Assembly (NCBI GenBank): GCA_018969015.1
Contig: JAGWZE010000011.1
Location: forward strand, 1 to 64,000
Direction: 5' to 3'
DNA from: Alphaproteobacteria bacterium
GTDB taxonomy: Bacteria; Pseudomonadota; Alphaproteobacteria; Caulobacterales; Aquidulcibacteraceae
Length of the DNA stretch: 64,000 nucleotides
Shown: positions 16,377 through 27,636 of the stretch, piece after piece
Layout of the letters: each line of letters starts with the position of its first letter
Position numbering within the stretch: position 1 is the stretch's first letter
Notes under the pieces: generated by a model
Told to the model about the DNA's origin: nothing
The model's input: only the letters and a program-made list of their open reading frames with translations
Database searches by the model: none
Made by a program: the position numbers and the translations under genes

Positions 16377-16768
16377 TCGTCGTCGACACCTCTGCGCTCA
16401 TTGCGATTCTCGTGCGTGAGCCTGGGGCTGATCCGTTGCGTGCGGCCTTGGGACGGGCCGATGGGGTGCTCGTTGCGGCGCCGGTTGCGTTGGAGACCTC
16501 GATGGTCGCATCGCGTTGGGGCGACGCCTTCGCAGTTCAGGCGGTCGATGGTCTCTTTTCGCTCTACCGCGTCGAGATCGTCGCATTCGACCAAGCGCTT
16601 TTCGAGCGGGCCCGCGACGCCTTCCTTCGCTATGGCCGCGGCCGCGGTCATCCCGCTCGGCTGAACCTCTGCGATTGCATGTCGTACGCGCTCGCCGTCA
16701 CGCGCAATGCGCCGCTCTTGTTCAAGGGTGACGATTTCACCCACACCGACGTTCTCCGCGCCATTTGA
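16373..16768 (+). CDS. vapC: VapC-type PIN-domain ribonuclease toxin
   Basis: A 131-aa PIN-domain RNase. The acidic active site is intact: D5 (MIVVDTSALI), E41 (ALETSMV), D101 (NLCDCMSYALA) and D120/D121 (FKGDDFTHTD). Members cleave tRNA or rRNA when the antitoxin is lost. It starts on GTG 16373 within the vapB stop. The downstream metH half starts nine bases after the toxin stop, so vapBC transcripts very likely run into it. Confidence 0.92.
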   Translation: MIVVDTSALIAILVREPGADPLRAALGRADGVLVAAPVALETSMVASRWGDAFAVQAVDGLFSLYRVEIVAFDQALFERARDAFLRYGRGRGHPARLNLCDCMSYALAVTRNAPLLFKGDDFTHTDVLRAI

Positions 16769-16777
16769 AAGCAGACG

Positions 16778-19416
<2,639 letters not shown>

Positions 19417-19420
<4 letters not shown>

Positions 19421-19911
19421 GGCGCCGACTCACCGCGCTCGCCGTGCTGGCGTCGGTCGTTCTGGCCGCGTGCGGCGGCGTCGAACGGCCGCCGCCGTTC
19501 GTGGAGCGGCCGGAGCCGCCGTCCATTTTGCGGCCGCCGAAGCCGTTGCAGTGCGTCCCTTACGCGCGCGAGCGCTCCGGCATCGACATTTACGGCGACG
19601 CTGTGACCTGGTGGGCATAGGCGGAGGGGCGGTACTCGCGCGGCCAGCGGCCGGTCGCCGGCGGGGTGCTCGTGCTGCGCGGCTTCGCCGATTTGCGGCG
19701 CGGCCATTTGGCGGTCGTCCGGCGTGTGCTCGGTCCGCGCGACATTCTCGTGGACCACGCCAACTGGCTGAATTCAGGAGAGATTACGCTCAACGTGCCG
19801 GTGCGCGACGTGTCGCCGAACGGGGACTGGAGCGCCGTGCAGGTGTGGCACGTGCCCGGCGGGCACTGGGGCGGCCGGACCTATCAGGTGCAGGGCTTCA
19901 TCTGGCGTTGA
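19417..19911 (+). pseudogene. CHAP-domain lipoprotein interrupted by one in-frame TAG
   Basis: The ATG overlaps the metH stop (ATGA). The frame encodes a lipoprotein signal (LASVVLAAC), then the CHAP catalytic region (LQCVPYARERSGIDIYGDAVTWWA), then TAG at 19618-19620, and continues without further stops to 19911 (AEGRYSRG, RRGHLAVVRRVLGPRDILVDHANWLN, WHVPGGHWGG). The paralogue at 20172 has WWTLAAGKY where this has WWA-stop-AEGRY, so exactly one codon is lost. Cys, His and Asn of the cysteine peptidase are otherwise present. A CAG or TTG codon would restore it with one change. It is probably a recent nonsense mutation; a sequencing error is possible. Confidence 0.8.
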
Positions 19912-20171
19912 ACGCTGGTTGACCGCCAGATGAGACTCAATCGAACGCGGCCCTACTGCCCCGTCCGGGGGCAAGGTCTTGTGATTAAAGACTGTTAGCG
20001 TTAGCGCGATTAAGAGCTTGGAAACTTTATTGGCCCGTTTTGGGGCACAGAGTTTAGGCCCGACAGAACATAGGCCCGAAAGCAGAAGCGCGTGCGCAGT
20101 GACCCTGAGGGATCACACGGGCGCGCCAGACCGGCGGCAGAAGGCGAGCCGGCACGCTTGGAGGATGATGG

Positions 20172-20861
20172 TTGAAGTACGTGCAGTCTTCCGGGACCCG
20201 GCGCTCCATGCGGCTGACTCTCGTCGGCGCGGCTATGGGCGCGGGCTGGGTGATGAGCGGGGCCGCTGCGGCGGGTGAACTCACACCCCTGCCGGACACC
20301 GTCGAAATCCGCATGGAGCCCATCGCCGAGACGGCGGCGCTCGAACGTGCGGTGCCGACCCCGAAAATCGTCCGCAGCGGCGCGCGCATCCAGTGCGTGC
20401 CGTACGCGCGGGCCAATTCCGGCGTGGACATCAAGGGCGACGCGAAGTCCTGGTGGACGCTCGCGGCCGGCAAATATGATCGCGAAAAGACCCCGGCCGT
20501 CGGCTCGGTCATCGTGATGCGCGGCTATAACGGCGCGGATCGCGGGCATGTGGCCGTCGTGCGCGCCGTCCTTTCCGATCGCGCCATCGTGGTGGATCAC
20601 GCCAACTGGCTCAACGAAGGCGAAGTCACGCTCAACGTGCCGGTGAAGGACGTCTCCAAGAACGGCGATTGGAGCGAGGTTCGCGTGTGGCACATCCCGG
20701 GCGCGACGTGGGGCAAGCGCGTGTATGGCGCGCGCGGCTTCATCCGCCCGGAAAAAGTGGCCCTCACGGTTAACGCCTCGGTCTCGACGGTTTCGTCGGG
20801 CCTGCAGACGGTCGACGCGATCGGCGTCGGTTCGCTGGCGCTCGGCGGGCCGGCCTCCTAG
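20172..20861 (+). CDS. Secreted CHAP-domain cysteine amidohydrolase/peptidase
   Basis: A 229-aa exported protein. A signal peptide (LTLVGAAMGAGWVMSGAAAAGE) precedes a CHAP domain: catalytic Cys in RIQCVPYARANSGVDIKGDAKSWW, His in DRGHVAVVRAVL, Asn in VVDHANWLNEGEVTLNVPVKDVS. CHAP enzymes cut amide bonds in peptidoglycan or glutathionyl-spermidine; a cell-wall role is likely. The TTG start at 20172 is favoured by GGAGGA ending six bases upstream; GTG 20181 and ATG 20208 are alternatives. It is a paralogue of the interrupted gene just upstream. The 260 bases between them hold nothing I recognise. Confidence 0.82.
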   Translation: MKYVQSSGTRRSMRLTLVGAAMGAGWVMSGAAAAGELTPLPDTVEIRMEPIAETAALERAVPTPKIVRSGARIQCVPYARANSGVDIKGDAKSWWTLAAGKYDREKTPAVGSVIVMRGYNGADRGHVAVVRAVLSDRAIVVDHANWLNEGEVTLNVPVKDVSKNGDWSEVRVWHIPGATWGKRVYGARGFIRPEKVALTVNASVSTVSSGLQTVDAIGVGSLALGGPAS

Positions 20862-20950
20862 CGCGGACGCCTCCTCGAAAACCTGTTCGTGACGGCGCTC
20901 GCCGGGGCGCTTCGGCGATCTATTTCCGCCGAACGCGTCCGGCGAGGCGC

Positions 20951-20985
20951 TTGCAAAGCGCCCTGCGCCATGTTGCAACGCAACA
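20951..20985. promoter_or_regulatory. Two TTGCAA dyads upstream of mcd
   Basis: TTGCAA occurs at 20951-20956 inside the perfect dyad GCGCTT-GCA-AAGCGC and again at 20973-20978 inside TGTTGC-AAC-GCAACA (20971-20985). The cores are 22 bases apart. Regulators of the RamB/PccR (short-chain acyl-CoA sensing) family bind TTTGCAAA-like boxes before acyl-CoA genes, so control of mcd is plausible. Confidence 0.4.
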
Positions 20986-21009
20986 CGACAGGTGATGGAG
21001 GTCATACAT

Positions 21010-22653
21010 ATGCCGCTCGACGGATCCGCATTCGGTCTGGCCGACATCCATGCAGTCGCCGCCGCGGCTGACCGCTACGCCGCCGCCGTGAAGCAGGCGG
21101 TGCGCGCGCAGGTCGCGGTGGACGGCAAGTTCGACCGCAAGCGCCTGGACGCCGAACAGCACGTCGTGCACGGCCTCGCCTGGATCGCGACCTACGCCGA
21201 AACCCTGCGCCAGGTGGCCGACTGGGCCGAGCGCCTCTGCGCCGAGGGCAAGTTCGGCGAGGTCGAGCGCCTGTTGAGCGAAATTCTCGTTGGTGAGTAC
21301 GCCGCGCAGCTGATCGGCGGCGTGCCGATGACGCAGACCGAGATCATCCGTCCCGGAGATTTCGGCCTCGCGCCCGAAGCCGGCCTCGCGCCCTACGTGG
21401 CGTTCGGCGGGCAGGCCGCGCGCGCGCGCCTCGCCGTGCTCCTGCGCGCGGCGCAGGGAAAGGCCACGCTGGAAGAGACCGGCCTCGAGCACGAGTTCGA
21501 GCTGATCCGCGACCAGTTCCGCAAGTTCGCCGACGACAAGGTCGTTCCGTACGCGCACGAATGGCACCTGAAGGACGAGCTGATCCCGCTCTCGGTGCTC
21601 GAGGAGATGGGCGCGCTCGGCGTGTTCGGCCTCACGATCCCGGAAGAGTATGGCGGCTCCGGCCTCGGCAAGACGGCAATGTGCGTCGTCTCGGAAGAGC
21701 TGTCGCGCGGCTATATCGGCGTGGGCTCGCTCGGCACGCGGTCCGAGATCGCGGCGGAACTCATCCTGATCGGTGGCACCGCAGAGCAGAAGGCGCAGTG
21801 GCTGCCAGGCATCGCGGCGGCCGAAATCCTGCCGACGGCGGTTTTCACCGAGCCGAACACCGGCTCCGACCTCGGCTCCCTGCGCACGCGCGCGGTGAAG
21901 GAGGGCGACCACTACTTCGTCACCGGCAACAAGACCTGGATCACGCACGCCGCCCGCGCGGACGTGATGACGCTCCTGGTTCGGACGGACCCCGCGACCA
22001 CGGATTTCCGCGGCCTGTCGATGTTCCTTGCGCCGAAGCAGCGCGGCGACGACGCGACGCCGTTCCCGACGCCCGGCATGACCGGCGGCGAGATCGAAGT
22101 GCTCGGCTATCGCGGCATGAAGGAATACGAGATCGGCTTCGACGGCTTCCGCGTGCCGGCGGCCAATCTGCTCGGCGGCGTCGAGGGCCAGGGCTTCAAG
22201 CACCTGATGGCGACGTTCGAGAGCGCGCGCATCCAGACGGCCGCCCGCGCCGTCGGCGTGGCGCAATCGGCGCTCGAATACGGGCTGAAGTATGCGCTCG
22301 ACCGCAAGCAGTTCGGCGCGGAGATCTTCGCGTTCCCGCGTGTGTCGAACAAGCTCGTGATGATGGCCGTCGAGATCATGGCGGCGCGTCAGCTCACGTA
22401 TTTCTCCGCGCGCCAGAAAGACAGCGGCAAGCGCTGCGATCTCGAAGCCGGCATGGCCAAGCTGCTCGCCGCGCGGGTGGCGTGGTCGGCCGCGGACAAC
22501 GCGCTGCAGATCCACGGCGGCAACGGCTTCGCGCTCGAATACCCGATCTCCCGCGTGCTCTGCGACGCGCGCATCCTCAACATCTTCGAGGGCGCGGGCG
22601 AGATCCAGGCGCAGGTGATCGCGCGGCGGCTGTTGGAAGACGGCGCGAACTGA
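21010..22653 (+). CDS. mcd: (2S)-methylsuccinyl-CoA dehydrogenase
   Basis: A 547-aa flavoenzyme of the acyl-CoA dehydrogenase superfamily. It has an N-terminal helical extension of about 150 residues before the dehydrogenase core (EHEFELIRDQFRKFADDKVVPYAHEWH), the hallmark of Mcd in the ethylmalonyl-CoA pathway, where it oxidises methylsuccinyl-CoA to mesaconyl-CoA during acetyl-CoA assimilation. Motifs: 'AVFTEPNTGSDLGSLRTRA', 'LQIHGGNGFALEYPISR' and catalytic Glu527 in IFEGAGEIQAQ. ATG 21010 has GGAGG eight bases upstream. No other pathway gene (ccr, ecm, mch) lies in the window. A hairpin terminator follows. Confidence 0.93.
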   Translation: MPLDGSAFGLADIHAVAAAADRYAAAVKQAVRAQVAVDGKFDRKRLDAEQHVVHGLAWIATYAETLRQVADWAERLCAEGKFGEVERLLSEILVGEYAAQLIGGVPMTQTEIIRPGDFGLAPEAGLAPYVAFGGQAARARLAVLLRAAQGKATLEETGLEHEFELIRDQFRKFADDKVVPYAHEWHLKDELIPLSVLEEMGALGVFGLTIPEEYGGSGLGKTAMCVVSEELSRGYIGVGSLGTRSEIAAELILIGGTAEQKAQWLPGIAAAEILPTAVFTEPNTGSDLGSLRTRAVKEGDHYFVTGNKTWITHAARADVMTLLVRTDPATTDFRGLSMFLAPKQRGDDATPFPTPGMTGGEIEVLGYRGMKEYEIGFDGFRVPAANLLGGVEGQGFKHLMATFESARIQTAARAVGVAQSALEYGLKYALDRKQFGAEIFAFPRVSNKLVMMAVEIMAARQLTYFSARQKDSGKRCDLEAGMAKLLAARVAWSAADNALQIHGGNGFALEYPISRVLCDARILNIFEGAGEIQAQVIARRLLEDGAN

Positions 22654-22670
22654 GCGCCGCGTGACGGCTC

Positions 22671-22701
22671 ATCCCGGACGGCGCGGGGCGCCGTTCGGGA
22701 T
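22671..22701 (+). terminator. Hairpin after mcd
   Basis: ATCCCGGACGGCGC (22671-22684) pairs with GCGCCGTTCGGGAT (22688-22701) over 14 positions with one G-T wobble and a 3-base loop, 18 bases past the mcd stop. There is no long T run, so it may act as a transcript-end stabiliser rather than a strict intrinsic terminator. Confidence 0.55.
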
Positions 22702-22769
22702 CGTCTTCGATACGTGATCGAGCGATGGTCCAGCGTCCGCTCCGCGCGGCCGGATCGCGTCGGCGGACG

Positions 22770-22973
22770 TCAGTGTCCGTCGAGCTTGCGTTGAATCCGC
22801 GCGGCGAGCTCGTCGAATTCGCGCAGGTGCGTATCGTTCACGCTGCGGATGGACTCGATGATCTGATCGAGCAGCAAGCGCGTCGACTCGTTGGCCTCCC
22901 TCAAATGCGCAAGCATGTCGCGCAACTCTTCGGGGGAGACATAGTCGTTCGCGGGTTTAGCGCCGTCCGGCAT
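22770..22973 (-). CDS. Small helical protein of unknown function
   Basis: A 67-aa product (MPDGAKPANDYVSPEELRDM onward) predicted almost wholly helical and amphipathic, with heptad-like leucines (LAHLREANESTRLLLDQIIESIRSV) suggesting a coiled coil. I do not recognise a family. Start 22973 has GAGG about ten bases upstream; a longer frame to 23096 crosses lower-GC, probably promoter DNA. The plus-strand frame in the same place is Arg-rich and unconvincing. Confidence 0.5.
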   Translation of the reverse strand: MPDGAKPANDYVSPEELRDMLAHLREANESTRLLLDQIIESIRSVNDTHLREFDELAARIQRKLDGH

Positions 22974-23345
22974 AGTCGCGAGGTCCTCTAGACGGAAGTG
23001 AACACTATCACTTTCAGCGTTACGAAATGACCAACCCGGGTTATCCGTCTCGAAAGAAATAATGCAGAGCGTCCGGCCTGTCATCGTACAGTTCACCTGT
23101 TCACCGCGTCCCGGCGCGCGGAATCGCGGTGACGCCCCGCTAGGGTGTCCCGGCGCGCCTTAGGGCAACAGCCGTCCTATCGCTCAAATTGTGTAAACCG
23201 AAAGTTCGCGTTCGAGTTGTATTTTCGGCGGCCACGAGGCGGGTGCGCGCGACGCGTGCGCCTCTTCCGCCTCACTCTACCTGGACGAGCGGCGTTCACA
23301 GCCTATTTCACCCGTGGGCGATGGCGCCCTTGCGAAAGCGGTTCG
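22974..23345. other. Intergenic region of lower GC between divergent genes
   Basis: These 372 bases separate the small helical protein gene from the methyltransferase gene. Patches at 22990-23070 and 23165-23225 are visibly richer in A/T than the surroundings and probably hold both promoters. A short direct repeat, GTCCCGGCGCGC, occurs at about 23107 and 23146. I see no RNA gene or convincing ORF. Confidence 0.4.
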
Positions 23346-24131
23346 ATGTCCGGGGCTGAGAGCTCTGCGCCCGCATTCGGTGCGTGGGCGACCCTGTACC
23401 GGCGATTCCGGCCCGCGTATCCCGCGGCGGTGTTCGATCGGCTTGCCGCGGTCACCGGCGGGGCTTCGGGGCTCTGCGTCGAGCTCGGCGCCGGCGCCGG
23501 GCAGGCGACGTCGGACCTCGTCCAGCGCTATGCGCGCGTCATCGCGGTCGAGCCTGACGCCGCCATGGCGCGGCTTATTTCCCCCGAGCCGCGGCTCGAC
23601 ATCCGCATCGCGCGCGCCGAGGACGTCGAGCTTCCCGCCGGCGAAGCCGAGGCGGTGGTCGCGGCGGCGTCGTTCCATTGGATGGACCAGGGCGTGGTGG
23701 CGCGGCGCGCGGCCCGCTGGATCGCGCCGGGCGGAGTGTTCTTCGCGTTCGTCATGGGGCGTGTGCAGTTCCCCGATGCGCCGCGCGGCGTGCAGGAGCG
23801 CGTCAATCTCGAGATGATCCGCGCCCGGACATATGTGGACGAGCGGCTGTGGTCGTGGCTGCCTTATGCCGAAGCGCTGCGCCAGTCCGGCGCCTTCGCC
23901 GCCACGAGCGGCTTCGAGATCTATGCGGACTATGTCTGGTCGCCGGCCGAACTGGCGGGGTTCTTGACGACGATGTCGTTCGCCCAGCCGCTTGCCCAGG
24001 CCAGCGGTGACCGCGAGGCCTATCTGCACGCGCTGACGCTCGATCTGGCGGCGGCCGCGCGCGATCGGCCCATCCCGGCGCGGATCCCGATCGAGGGCGC
24101 CTATGGGCGCGTCGGTGCGAGCACTTCGTAA
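23346..24131 (+). CDS. Class I SAM-dependent methyltransferase
   Basis: A 261-aa small-molecule methyltransferase. Motif I is CVELGAGAGQATSDL, the acidic strand-2 end is VIAVEPDAAMARL, and 'AAASFHWMDQGVVARRAARWIAPGG' is the post-motif region of the trans-aconitate/UbiE-like group. The C-terminal 'YVWSPAELAGFLTTMSFAQPL' matches the same broad family. The substrate is unknown. ATG 23346 begins just before the conserved domain. It overlaps the convergent lipoprotein gene by 31 bases. Confidence 0.82.
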   Translation: MSGAESSAPAFGAWATLYRRFRPAYPAAVFDRLAAVTGGASGLCVELGAGAGQATSDLVQRYARVIAVEPDAAMARLISPEPRLDIRIARAEDVELPAGEAEAVVAAASFHWMDQGVVARRAARWIAPGGVFFAFVMGRVQFPDAPRGVQERVNLEMIRARTYVDERLWSWLPYAEALRQSGAFAATSGFEIYADYVWSPAELAGFLTTMSFAQPLAQASGDREAYLHALTLDLAAAARDRPIPARIPIEGAYGRVGASTS

Positions 24132-24688
24132 TAGCCGTCCGGCTGGGGCCCGCGTGACGCCACGAGCGTCATCGTCGCGCGCAACTGCGCCATCGAGCCG
24201 ACGAGGCACGCCCCGTTCTCGGTGAGCCGCAGGTTCAGCACGGCGCGGTCGGCGTCGGTCAGATCCGAACACTGCGCCGAGTAGACGTAGAGCTGTGCGC
24301 CGATGCGCCGGGCGAGGCCGTAGTCCACGCCGCCGGGTTCTGCGCGCTGGCTGATGAACCAGTCGCCCTTGAGGTGGGCGAGGCGATAGTGCAGCGGCTC
24401 GCGTCGGCCGCGCCCGTCGGCGATCACGTAACCGTCCTGCACCCACGCGAACGTGACGGCCTCGGCAAGCGGACCGCCGCCCATCGCCGGATACGAGACG
24501 CGCTTGGCGATCCCGCCCTCGCCCAGGGCCTTCACGCTGTCGGCGGGGCCGATCAAGGGCGCGCGCGATGAGAAGCAGCCGCTGAGCGCCAGCGTTGCGG
24601 CGAGCGCGCCGAGCGCCACACCCCAGCCGCGACCGTCCACGCCCTTGGGGCGCGGCGAGCGGTCATCGGCGTGCGCGGTTTCGTCCAT
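24101..24688 (-). CDS. Putative lipoprotein of unknown function
   Basis: A 195-aa protein with a charged N-terminal tail, a hydrophobic segment (WGVALGALAATLALSGC) and a lipobox LSGC, so a predicted lipoprotein. The rest (about 145 aa) has two further cysteines (YSAQCSD, NGACLVG) but no domain I recognise. The start at 24688 has GGGGCAGAG upstream. It lies after aminopeptidase P (24763) on the same strand, with a 74-base gap. Confidence 0.65.
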   Translation of the reverse strand: MDETAHADDRSPRPKGVDGRGWGVALGALAATLALSGCFSSRAPLIGPADSVKALGEGGIAKRVSYPAMGGGPLAEAVTFAWVQDGYVIADGRGRREPLHYRLAHLKGDWFISQRAEPGGVDYGLARRIGAQLYVYSAQCSDLTDADRAVLNLRLTENGACLVGSMAQLRATMTLVASRGPQPDGYYEVLAPTRP

Positions 24689-24762
24689 CTCTGCCCCTGT
24701 GCGCGAAGAGGCTGACCATGGATTCGGGCGCAAAGGGGGCGCCCGGCCGGTCGCGCCGCGCG

Positions 24763-26577
24763 TCAGATCGGCGCGGTCACCTCGTCGAGCCAGGCTTTCG
24801 CGGCGCCGTCGAGCTGCGGCCCGATCACGTCACGCACCCGCGCGTGGTAGGCGTCGAGCCAGGCGCGCTCCTCTTTCGTGAGCAGCTTCTTCTCGATCAC
24901 GGTGCGATCGATCGGCGCGAGCGTCAGCGTCTCGAAGCCCAGCATCGGGCGATCGCCGCCCTCGATGGGCGTGGCTTCGGTGACGACCTGCAGGTTCTCG
25001 GTGCGGATCCCGTAGGCGCCCGTCTTGTAGTAGCCCGGCTCGTTCGAAACGATCATGCCCGGTTCGAGCGCAACGCTGTTCGGCATCTTGGAGATGCGGT
25101 GCGGGCCTTCGTGCACGCCCAGATACGAACCGACGCCGTGGCCCGTGCCGTGATCGTAATCGAGACCCGCCTCCCAGAGGGCGAGACGCGCCAGCGCGTC
25201 GAGCGCGGAGCCCGTGGTGCCTTTCGGGAAGCGCACGCGCGAGAGCGCGATGTGGCCCTTGAGCACGCGGGTGAAGCGATCGCGCATCTCTTTCGTCGGG
25301 CGGCCGATGGCGACGGTGCGGGTGACGTCCGTGGTGCCGTCGTCGTACTGGCCGCCGCTGTCGATCAGGAACAGCGAGCCGCGCTTCAGCTTGCGGTTCG
25401 TTTTCGTCGAGACGCGGTAGTGCGGCAAGGCCGCGTTCGGGCCGGCGCCGGAGATGGAGTCGAAGGAGAGGTCGCGCAGAGTGCCTTGCGCCGTCCGGAA
25501 GGACTCGAGCTTGCGGCAGGCCTCGATCTCGTCGACGTCGCCGCTTTGCGCTTCGGTCGCGAGCCAGTGCAGGAAGCGCGTGAGCGCCGCGCCGTCGCGC
25601 GCGTGGGCCTTGCGCGATCCCTCGATCTCGACGGCGTTCTTGCAGGCGCGCGGCAGCGCCGTGGGATCGGCGCCGCGCACCACCGTGGCGCCGGCGGTCT
25701 TGAGCGTCTCGAAGTACCAGGCCGAGGCCGTCGCCGGATCGAGCCGCACCTTGCGGCCCGCGAGCGCCGTCAGCCCCGCTTCGAGCGCCTCGTCCGGCTG
25801 CAGCGCCACCTCGTTGCCGAGCCACGCGCTCAGCTCCGCCGAGGTCTTGGCCGGCGCGAGGAACAGTTCGGCGCGACCGTCCGCATGCAGAATGGCGGCG
25901 CCGAGCGGGAGCGGCGTGTAGGCGACGTCGCCGCCGCGGATGTTGAACAGCCACGCGAGCGAGGCCGGGCTCGTGAGCACGGTCGCGTCGGCGCCGTCGG
26001 CGGCGACGGTCGCGCCGATGCGCTTGCGCTTGGCTGCGGCGGTCTCGCCGGAGAAGGCGTCGGCGTGCGGCTTCACCGGGGCCATCGGGATCGGCGGGCG
26101 CTTGCCGCCCCAGGCCGCATCGATCGGGTTGGCGCCGACGGCGACGAGCGTGGCCTTGGCGTCCTCGATCGCCGCGCGCCAGCGCTCCAGCGTGTCGGGG
26201 CTGACGAGTTTCGGGTCGTAGCCGATCTTCTGGCCGGGCTTCACCCGCTCGCGCAGGTAGGCCGGCACGCCGCCCTCGACGAGATCGCGATAGGCGAACA
26301 GCTTGCCGTCCACCTGGGCGCGCACCTGCAGCGTGTAGCGGCCGTCGACGAACACGGCGGCTTCGTCGGTCATCGCGACGGCCGCGCCGGCCGAACCGGT
26401 GAAGCCGGTCAGCCAGGCGAGGCGGTCATAGGCCTCCGGCACGTATTCGTTTTGGTACTCGTCCTCGTGGGGGACGACGAACCCGTCCAGGCCGAGCCGT
26501 TTCAGCTCTTTGCGCAGGAGGGGCAGGTGGGCGCGGCCAACATGGGGGCCGCCGGGGACGTCGAAAGTCTGCAGCAT
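24763..26577 (-). CDS. Xaa-Pro aminopeptidase (M24B)
   Basis: A 604-aa creatinase-fold aminopeptidase P, the long three-domain form. It removes N-terminal residues preceding proline using two Mn ions. Metal ligands are visible in order: two Asp in FLIDSGGQYDDGTTDVTRT, His in GTGHGVGSYLGVHEGPH, Glu in SNEPGYYKTGAYGIR and Glu in TENLQVV. Two N-terminal creatinase-like domains (residues 15-300) precede the catalytic domain. It follows prmA by 33 bases and probably shares its transcript. Confidence 0.92.
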   Translation of the reverse strand: MLQTFDVPGGPHVGRAHLPLLRKELKRLGLDGFVVPHEDEYQNEYVPEAYDRLAWLTGFTGSAGAAVAMTDEAAVFVDGRYTLQVRAQVDGKLFAYRDLVEGGVPAYLRERVKPGQKIGYDPKLVSPDTLERWRAAIEDAKATLVAVGANPIDAAWGGKRPPIPMAPVKPHADAFSGETAAAKRKRIGATVAADGADATVLTSPASLAWLFNIRGGDVAYTPLPLGAAILHADGRAELFLAPAKTSAELSAWLGNEVALQPDEALEAGLTALAGRKVRLDPATASAWYFETLKTAGATVVRGADPTALPRACKNAVEIEGSRKAHARDGAALTRFLHWLATEAQSGDVDEIEACRKLESFRTAQGTLRDLSFDSISGAGPNAALPHYRVSTKTNRKLKRGSLFLIDSGGQYDDGTTDVTRTVAIGRPTKEMRDRFTRVLKGHIALSRVRFPKGTTGSALDALARLALWEAGLDYDHGTGHGVGSYLGVHEGPHRISKMPNSVALEPGMIVSNEPGYYKTGAYGIRTENLQVVTEATPIEGGDRPMLGFETLTLAPIDRTVIEKKLLTKEERAWLDAYHARVRDVIGPQLDGAAKAWLDEVTAPI

Positions 26578-26610
26578 GAGGCGAGACTTGGGGGGCGCCG
26601 GGGGCGTCGG

Positions 26611-27498
26611 TCAAGCCCCGGCCGAACTTGTCCTCGCTGGTCGGCGGGGGCGCGTCAGCACAAGGGTCGCCCAGCCGTGGCGGCGGCGGCGGGACGTCAT
26701 CACGAGGCCGCGGTTTTCGTAGGCCTGCCGCACCAGCGGCACCTGGCCGACCAGCAGGCCGGAGAGCACGATCCGGCCGCCGGGCGCGAGCGCCGCGGTC
26801 AAGGCCGGCGCCATATGGATCAGCGGGCGCATCAGGATGTTGGCGAAGATCAGGTCGTAGCCGGCCGGCGCGGCGCGAGCCACGCGCGCGCCATCGGCCG
26901 TCAGCATGCGGACCGAACGGCTCACGCGGTTGTTCTTGATGTTCTCCCGCCCGATCTCGGCGGCGCGCGCGTCGATCTCGACGCCGAGCGCGACGGCGCC
27001 GAGCTTGGCGGCGGCGATCGCCAGCACGCCGGAGCCGGCGCCGACGTCCAGCACGCGCCGCGGGCGGCGGCCGCGTTTGGCCAGCGCGTCGAGCGCAAGC
27101 AGGCAGCCCATGGTGGTGCCGTGATGGCCGGTGCCGAACGCCTCGGAGGCCTCGATCCAGATCCGCGTCGCGCCGCGCGGCGCCCGCGCGAGCGCATGTG
27201 CGCCCGCCACCACGAAACGCCCCGCCTGCACGGGCGGCAGGCCGTCGAGCGCCATCGCCACCCAGTTGGCGTCCTCCACGGGGGCGACGTTCAAATGCAG
27301 ATCCGGAGCCTCTGCGCCAAGCAGCGCGAGGCAGGCGTCCACGTGCTCCTCGGTGGCGGCGTACACTTCGAGCCGGAAGCGCCCGACATCCTCCTCGAAC
27401 CACGAGACCGCCTCGGCGGGGGACGGATCGAGGCGGTCGAAGGCATCGGCGCAGGCGCGGATGACGGCCAGGGGGCCAAGCGCGGTGAGGATCAGCAT
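26611..27498 (-). CDS. prmA: Ribosomal protein L11 methyltransferase PrmA
   Basis: A 295-aa PrmA. The N-terminal substrate-recognition domain (about 1-100) is followed by 'WIEASEAFGTGHHGTTMGCLLALD' and the SAM motif RRVLDVGAGSGVLAIAAAKLG; 'DLIFANILMRPLIHMAPAL' has the NIL motif equivalent to NPPY. It trimethylates several amines of ribosomal protein L11. It heads the prmA-aminopeptidase P pair and is divergent from the microprotein gene at 27637. Confidence 0.93.
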   Translation of the reverse strand: MLILTALGPLAVIRACADAFDRLDPSPAEAVSWFEEDVGRFRLEVYAATEEHVDACLALLGAEAPDLHLNVAPVEDANWVAMALDGLPPVQAGRFVVAGAHALARAPRGATRIWIEASEAFGTGHHGTTMGCLLALDALAKRGRRPRRVLDVGAGSGVLAIAAAKLGAVALGVEIDARAAEIGRENIKNNRVSRSVRMLTADGARVARAAPAGYDLIFANILMRPLIHMAPALTAALAPGGRIVLSGLLVGQVPLVRQAYENRGLVMTSRRRRHGWATLVLTRPRRPARTSSAGA

Positions 27499-27544
27499 CA
27501 GCGGGGTTTAGGCGGTCGCCTTCGCCGTGTCGACGGCGCGCACG

Positions 27545-27588
27545 GTGTGACCCGCGTCACGCCGGCCGGCGCGGCGGGTCGGTAGGGT
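27545..27588 (+). promoter_or_regulatory. Crp-type class II promoter of microprotein gene A
   Basis: GTGTGAC-CCGC-GTCACGC (27545-27562) fits the Crp consensus TGTGA-N6-TCACA with one mismatch. Exactly 20 bases later lies TAGGGT (27583-27588), a plausible -10 element. Counting its last base as -7 puts the palindrome centre at -41.5, the standard position of an activator at a class II promoter. The same arrangement recurs at 30006-30049. Confidence 0.6.
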
Positions 27589-27636
27589 CACCTCATCGAA
27601 CACGGGGGACGCGCCCCCGAACCACGGAGAGCCCCG

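Noticed and set aside
19618-19620. TAG as programmed read-through or pyrrolysine codon
   Set aside because: There is no known read-through context or pyrrolysine machinery in view, and the codon lies at a non-catalytic position; a plain nonsense mutation is simpler.
22725-22991. 88-codon plus-strand ORF opposite the small helical protein
   Set aside because: It has no Shine-Dalgarno sequence and unlikely composition; the minus-strand frame gives a coherent amphipathic helix.
27545-27562. FNR/FixK box before the microprotein gene
   Set aside because: FNR/FixK sites read TTGAT-N4-ATCAA; the sequence here is TGTGA-N6-TCACG, the Crp form.
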